From positions 61,904,370 through 61,968,369 of the forward strand of contig CM049307.1 of assembly GCA_026874595.1 (NCBI GenBank): DNA of 64,000 nt, in the 5' to 3' direction. Position 1 is the first letter of the stretch; the number at the start of each line of letters is the position of its first letter. The notes beneath the pieces were generated by a model. It saw nothing but the letters and a program-made list of their open reading frames with translations, did no database searches and was not told the DNA's origin. A program made the translations under genes and the position numbers. Positions 53,201 through 56,200 of the stretch are shown here, one piece after another. This stretch comes from Sipunculus nudus. Its lineage: Eukaryota; Annelida; Sipuncula; Golfingiida; Sipunculidae.

Positions 53201-56200
53201 TATAAGCTTAAAATCAATGCATAATATTGTAATAATAATATAAGATATTTAACTTATCTTATAATAAACAAGAATTTTCTTTGTTTGATCTACCGTAAAA
53301 TCTGTGAAATTTCGTACCTTGATGAATTTCGTACACGGTCTTTCTTCAGTAACCATAATTATAAAATGACATGTTAAATTTCGGACTGCCGATGGTCTGT
53401 TACGCCACATTTGACGTTAGCAGGACTGCCGTGAATGTAACATTGACGTAACCTCACACTGTTATCTGGTTTTGAACAAGCCGACCGGTCCCATTGATGT
53501 GATTGCCATGCTATTGATAATTAATATGAATTATATCTACATCATATAGAATGTAATTTGACTGAAAACTAAGATTTTTGTTTCAGCGACAATAAAAAAA
53601 ACTTAAAATATCTCGAATGTGAGTTGCTTAATTGTCCGGGATGCGAGCGACACACCGTGAATAACTGACAGACGTCCATGAAGTTTGACGGAGGTTGGAA
53701 ATTGGATAATCAGGATTAACTCCGTAAATGATCTCAAGACCACTAGCTTAACATGCACCGTAAAGGGGGATTTCCGTGTGTAAGCCAGGTTCAAATTTGT
53801 TTCTTTCAAGCAAGCTCGGCGTTACGGTGTATGTAATGCCAATGTTAATCAGTTTGAAAATTAATGCTAATTTCCATTAAAACATTTAAAATGTCACACC
53901 AGAACGACTCAGTTTCGAGTTCCCGGGCTCCGTATCACCCAACAAACAAGTCACACGAGATCAAACGGTACATCAGAGCGCTGGCAGACGTTCATGAAGT
54001 TTAACGGAGGTTGGATATTTGATATTGGATAATCAGCATCGATTAACTCTTCAAGTGATCTAAAGACCTCTTACTTTTTGTGCACCATTAGTTGGGATTT
54101 CCATGTATAAGCCACCTGAAAAACGTTCCCTCCAGGCAAAGCCCCGGATGTCATGCAAGCATGTACGGGTGTCGAGCCTCATGACAGGATTAAATCCTTC
54201 AGATATACTTTTCAGATTTCTTTTCCAAACTGATTTAATATAAAATAAACAACACAAGTATAGAAAATAATGTTTTTATTCATGAAACTTCATGGTTAAC
54301 ACGGATGAATGAAAAATCGGCGAGTGAATACTTGAGGCTCCTATTATTTCCCACTGCCGACGAGGCATCTTAACTTGTCAAGACCATAATTTTAAAACTG
54401 CTGAAATCGACTGTTAAATTTCGGACTTCCACTAATTTAATTATTTTTTTCTGTACGAAATTTCACAGATTTTATGGTAACTTGGGTTGTCCTTTGTCAG
54501 TTGTTAAGATTTTGGTCGCATGTTAAATAACTCACATGTTAAATAATATACAACAAACAATATACTCTGTGTAGATCACTACTTAGTGAGACTACAACAA
54601 TTGAACCCTTCCTAAACACTGTAAAACTTGAAATCATGAAAATTTATCCCTTCAGATAAGAAGCCAACCATTTTCTTTAATTCATTATTAATATGTTAAC
54701 AAAATAACATTTGCACTGTTCATTAAATATGTAATAAACTAAAGTAACTTTGTTTTGCTGAAACTGGAGCTTGATTTAAGTGTTTTGGAAGTATTTATCA
54801 GTATTCTTGTCATGATCAGAAGTTCTAAGTCAGGAGGAAGGGAAATGTATGACATTTTCTATAATTACTGCAATGCAGTATGCACTTGCATTTTCTGTTA
54901 ATTGGTTATACATTAAAATTTAAAAAATAACCTATAGTTATAGTTGTTTCCCAACACAAAGTCGGGGGATACTATGTTTTCATACCAGTCCCGCCACTGC
55001 TGCCACCGCATAATAATCTTGTTCGCGTGATAACTCAAAAAATATTTCACCATCTTTACCAAACTTGGTATATGTACAGATATGGGTGAGCGGACCATGC
55101 CTATTTAAAATAAGATCATGACCTTTACTACTTGGAGAGTGTCCTTGACCTTGAATAGGTCCAAATTTGGGGAAAATCACACAAATTCTTAAATATCTCA
55201 AGAAATCTTGCATAGATTGATCCAAAAATCAAGTTGATCGAAGATCATGGATAGGGTTGTCATGTTCAAGAAACTGGTGTCGCCACCTGTTATTTTTTAC
55301 TTGTTTTTGTGCCTTTTAATACCCCCAAAATTGCCACTTGACAGTACTGTGAGCATTATAAGTAAAAAACTAATGGACAGATTTCTTTTATATTATGCAT
55401 ATACATAGATATGGGTAATGGGATGATGTTTATTTAAATTGGGGTCATGACCTTTCCTATGAGAGTGACCTTTACCTTAAATATGCCAACGCTTATAAGA
55501 AACCATGGTGGCTTGCCAAGTGTCATTCCCTGCATCTGAATTCAAGATGGGATCCTATTCTTCGAGGCTGGGAGGAGGGGGCAGGGGTTAATTGTCTAGG
55601 GATACTATGGCACCTGCGGTGCCAAGAAATATCTAGTTATCATCTTCCTTGCATTCACAGACTGATGGTCATGTTGCTATGGTTACAGCTGTAATGTGCA
55701 TTTACATTCTTGCATTGATAATGTAATGTATATTTAAACATGAGCAATTAATTTACACTAAAACAAAATGAACTAAAGTGACTTCATATCACTGAAAGCA
55801 AGAAAGTGGATGAAATATTGTGAGTACTGCAAGGTCACTTGTGGTTTTCATCTTCATATAGCAATGATAGTTTTGTTGCTCAGCTGACTGAACTTGAAAA
55901 TCAACTGAGGTATAGGAATGGTGCTTTGTCCTGGGCCAGCTATCCGGGCATGTGGAAGTTAGCAGGGCACAAATAGTAATTGCTGACCCTAGACAAGTAA
56001 ACATCCATGGAGATAATGAAAAATATCTGAGGAAACATGAAAATGTGAAATTAGGTCACAGAGAACTATATCCTTTGAGCTATGGTGCTTGTAAGTACCC
56101 CCCAGAATAATTAAAATTTGATACAAAACCTCAAGAATCTCAGTAAGTATTGCATTATTGGTCATGAATCATGCTTTGAATGTTAAACATAACTAGTTAT

